Origin: an uncultured beta proteobacterium
GTDB lineage: Bacteria; Pseudomonadota; Gammaproteobacteria; Burkholderiales; Burkholderiaceae_C
Direction: 5' to 3'
Length of the DNA: 9,023 nt
Assembly: GCA_903944555.1 (NCBI GenBank)
Contig: CAJASG010000660.1
Span: 1 to 9,023 of the forward strand
A program made the position numbers and the translations under genes. Positions 7,322 to 9,023 of this stretch are shown piece after piece. The number at the start of each line of letters is the position of its first letter. Position 1 is the first letter of the stretch. The notes beneath the pieces were generated by a model. That model searched no databases. It had not been told where the DNA came from and worked only from the letters and a program-made list of their open reading frames with translations.

Positions 7322-7398
7322 TGGCGGAGCGGACGGGACTCGAACCCGCGACCCCCGGCGTGACAGGCCGGTATTCTAACCAACTGAACTACCACTCC
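7322..7398 (-). tRNA. tRNA-Asp (anticodon GTC)
   Basis: This 77-nt gene encodes the 3' CCA. The acceptor stem GGAGTGG pairs with CCGCTCC (one G-U), the T-loop sequence is GGTTCGAGTCC, and the anticodon loop CTGTCAC is closed by CCGGC/GCCGG. The anticodon GTC (7362-7364) reads GAU/GAC codons. The sequence is very close to E. coli tRNA-Asp. It is the last gene of the Ala-Glu-Asp operon, with the terminator stem starting 7 nt after the CCA. Its 5' leader can pair with its own 5' end (see the separate entry). Confidence 0.98.
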
Positions 7399-7405
7399 TG
7401 GTAGT
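7388..7405 (-). other. 18-bp palindrome across the tRNA-Asp 5' processing site
   Basis: The sequence ACTACCA-CTCC-TGGTAGT (plus strand) places a perfect 7-nt complement of tRNA-Asp nucleotides 5-11 immediately in front of the mature 5' end. In the precursor, the leader could form a 7-bp hairpin with the loop GGAG, which straddles the RNase P cleavage point and would compete with the acceptor stem. The base pairing is seen directly. Any effect on processing is inferred. Confidence 0.5.
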
Positions 7406-7494
7406 GGTAACTTTCACTCTTTCGAGTCAAGTCGCAGCCCCTTTCGAGAATGCTTCGTTACCAACTTGCGCTTTGATCATCTTTCGATGAATCT
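7399..7494 (-). other. Structured spacer between tRNA-Glu and tRNA-Asp with repeated GAAA-loop hairpins
   Basis: This 96-nt spacer is long for a tRNA operon. In the transcript TCGAAAG occurs three times, each time inside a small inverted repeat with a GAAA loop: TCATC-GAAA-GATGA (7477-7490), TCTC-GAAA-GGGG (wobble pairs, 7438-7449) and ACTC-GAAA-GAGT (7416-7427). A 7-bp stem, TGGTAAC with GTTACCA (7405-7411 and 7457-7463), can enclose the last two. GAAA is a GNRA tetraloop, a stable RNA cap. The pairing is visible, but folding and function are inferred; these may be processing elements or degenerate repeats. No ORF is evident. Confidence 0.45.
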
Positions 7495-7570
7495 TGGCGA
7501 CCCCACGGGGATTCGAACCCCGGTACCTACCGTGAAAGGGTAGTGTCCTAGGCCTCTAGACGATGGGGTC
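7495..7570 (-). tRNA. tRNA-Glu (anticodon TTC)
   Basis: This 76-nt gene encodes the CCA end. The acceptor stem GACCCCA/TGGGGTC pairs fully, the D-arm begins CGTCTAGAGGCC, the anticodon loop CTTTCAC is closed by CTACC/GGTAG, and the T-arm is GGGGTTCGAATCCCC. The anticodon TTC (7534-7536) reads GAA/GAG. It is the middle gene of the three-tRNA operon, downstream of gltX, the gene for its own aminoacyl-tRNA synthetase. Confidence 0.98.
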
Positions 7571-7602
7571 AAAACCTTGGACTAATCCGTTTTCAGAAAT
7601 TT

Positions 7603-7678
<76 letters not shown>

Positions 7679-7687
7679 AAAACCGCA

Positions 7688-7707
7688 GAACACTTTTACA
7701 AGTATTC
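7688..7707 (-). other. 8-bp leader hairpin with GUAA loop before tRNA-Ala
   Basis: In the minus-strand transcript GAATACTT-GTAA-AAGTGTTC can form an 8-bp stem (one G-U pair) capped by a GNRA-type loop. It ends 9 nt before the mature 5' end of tRNA-Ala and begins about 12 nt after the probable transcription start. It lacks a following U run, so it is not a terminator for gltX. It may protect the leader or guide processing. The function is inferred. Confidence 0.45.
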
Positions 7708-7725
7708 TTAATTCCCAAGCCTCAA

Positions 7726-7755
7726 ATTATAGCGTTAATTTTTAGGCTTTGTGAA
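7726..7755 (-). promoter_or_regulatory. Sigma70-type promoter of the tRNA operon
   Basis: On the minus strand TTCACA (7750-7755, 5 of 6 to the -35 consensus) and TATAAT (7726-7731, a perfect -10) are separated by 18 bp. The start of transcription should be near 7719, about 40 nt before tRNA-Ala. The -35 box lies inside the last codons of gltX and the spacer includes its TAA stop, so the tRNAs have their own promoter. Read-through from gltX is also possible, since no terminator separates them. The motif is seen directly; activity is inferred. Confidence 0.72.
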
Positions 7756-9023
7756 GTCTCGTGATGACTTTTTTACGATCGCAAAGTTCAAGCACTGCAT
7801 CCAACGATGGCGTCTGGGGTGTTCCCATGACCAGAACCCGCACTGGCATGGCCAATTGCGGCATTTTGATGCCCGCAGCAGCCAGCACTTCCTTGATGGC
7901 GGAGCCAATGCTGGCCTTGTCCCATGCGCAGGTTTCCAGCTTGTCGGCCAGCATCTTCACCGCCGGCTTAACCGCCTCGGTGACATGCTGCGCCAGATCA
8001 TCGGCACTTGGGTTCACGTCTGCATAAAAACGCGCCACCCAATCCGCCAACACCACCGTGGTGTCGCAGCGGTCTTTGAGCAAATCACACAGTTGTGGGA
8101 GTCGCTCATCCGATTCAATGCCGCGTTTTGCCAGCTGCGCCTGCACCAATGGCGCCAATGCCTCACCGGTCATGGCTTTCAGGTGCTGGGCATTCACCCA
8201 GCGCAGCTTCGCTTCGTCAAACTGGGCCGCACTGCGCCCCAGATGATCGAGGTTGAACCATTCCAGAAATTGCGCGCGGCTGAATATTTCGTCATCGCCG
8301 TGGCTCCATCCCAGGCGCGCCAGATAGTTCACCATGGCGTCGGGCAAATAGCCCTCGACAGCGTACTCGGTCACCGGCTTGGCGCCGTTGCGCTTGCTCA
8401 TCTTTTCACCCTGCTCATTGAGCACGGTCGGCAAGTGGGCATACACCGGCGGCTCCTGGCCTAGGGCACGGAAGATGTTGATCTGGCGCGGGGTGTTGTT
8501 GACGTGGTCGTCGCCACGAATGACGTGGGTGATGGCCATGTCCATGTCGTCCACCACCACGCAAAAGTTGTAGGTGGGCGTGCCGTCGGGGCGGGCAATC
8601 ACCAAATCATCCAACTCGGTGTTGCGAATCTCGATGCGCCCTTTCACCTTGTCGTCCCAACTGACCGTGCCTGTCAGGGGTGTTTTGAAGCGCAACACAG
8701 GTTGCACACCGGCAGGAATGGCGGGCAAGGTTTTGCCTTCCTCGGGCCGCCAGGTGCCGTCGTAACGGGGTTTTTCTTTGGCCGCCATCTGGCGGTCACG
8801 CAATGAATCCAGCTCCACCATGCTCATATAGCAGGGGTAGACATGACCGGCGGCCTGCAACTCGGCCAGCACGGTCTTGTAGCGATCCATGCGCTGCATT
8901 TGGTAGAACGGGCCTTCGTCGTAACCCAGACCCAGCCAGGTCATGCTTTCGATGATGACATCGACTGCCGCCTGCGAGGAGCGCTCCACATCGGTGTCTT
9001 CAATGCGCAAAATGAACTCGCCA
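7742..9023 (-). CDS. gltX: Glutamyl-tRNA synthetase (5' end beyond the window)
   Basis: This is a cytoplasmic class I aminoacyl-tRNA synthetase that charges tRNA-Glu. The visible 426 residues begin inside [11 protein letters not shown], so the first 35 or so residues with the HIGH-type motif are cut off by the window edge. Visible family signatures are [52 protein letters not shown] (in parts), the KMSKR loop at about 8390-8404, and a C-terminal anticodon-binding region ending in [12 protein letters not shown]. The cysteines that bind zinc in the E. coli enzyme (CYC...CRH) are not kept: PCYMSM and DGTWRPE stand there, so a zinc-free form is likely. The CDS ends with TAA at 7742-7744, 63 bp before tRNA-Ala on the same strand. 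Its promoter is outside the window. Apparent ATG-like starts within the fragment are not real starts. Confidence 0.98.
   Translation of the reverse strand, partial: GEFILRIEDTDVERSSQAAVDVIIESMTWLGLGYDEGPFYQMQRMDRYKTVLAELQAAGHVYPCYMSMVELDSLRDRQMAAKEKPRYDGTWRPEEGKTLPAIPAGVQPVLRFKTPLTGTVSWDDKVKGRIEIRNTELDDLVIARPDGTPTYNFCVVVDDMDMAITHVIRGDDHVNNTPRQINIFRALGQEPPVYAHLPTVLNEQGEKMSKRNGAKPVTEYAVEGYLPDAMVNYLARLGWSHGDDEIFSRAQFLEWFNLDHLGRSAAQFDEAKLRWVNAQHLKAMTGEALAPLVQAQLAKRGIESDERLPQLCDLLKDRCDTTVVLADWVARFYADVNPSADDLAQHVTEAVKPAVKMLADKLETCAWDKASIGSAIKEVLAAAGIKMPQLAMPVRVLVMGTPQTPSLDAVLELCDRKKVITRLHKA

Noticed and set aside
7751..8464. A 237-codon plus-strand frame opposite gltX
   Set aside because: It is a shadow of the conserved gltX coding sequence with no recognisable domain.

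Overview
The window looks like ordinary chromosome from a betaproteobacterium of the Burkholderiales, most likely Comamonadaceae. The evidence is the high-GC coding style, GluRS and tRNA sequences of betaproteobacterial type, and a short AT-rich hairpin of a kind I recall as dispersed between Comamonadaceae genes (1681-1710). Genus is not determinable by eye; Rhodoferax-like is only a guess. I see no phage, transposase, CRISPR or integration signs.

Plus strand, 1-3152: an alkylation-repair cluster. A three-domain protein joins an Ada methyl-phosphotriester-sensing domain, an AraC-type DNA-binding domain and an AlkA 3-methyladenine glycosylase. It is followed by ogt (O6-methylguanine methyltransferase) and an EamA/DMT-family membrane exporter, whose TTG start overlaps the ogt stop. 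Ada and Ogt activities that are fused in E. coli Ada are split here, with the glycosylase in the fusion instead.

Plus strand, 3255-7225: a two-gene unit with overlapping stop and start. It encodes a large periplasmic solute-binding protein of the carbohydrate/glycerol ABC type and a membrane histidine kinase with a Cache-like periplasmic region, one PAS domain and an HATPase domain. No permease, ATPase or response regulator is visible. The layout suggests that the binding protein serves the kinase as a co-sensor rather than feeding a transporter. This is the most interesting part of the window.

Minus strand, 9023-7281: gltX (its 5' end lies beyond the window) reads toward a tRNA operon, tRNA-Ala(GGC), tRNA-Glu(TTC), tRNA-Asp(GTC), that ends at a strong hairpin terminator shared by the two converging transcripts. 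A near-consensus sigma70 promoter overlaps the gltX 3' end and should drive the tRNAs independently. The tRNA leader and spacer contain several possible small hairpins with GNRA-type loops, and the tRNA-Asp leader is a perfect 7-nt complement of the tRNA's own 5' region.
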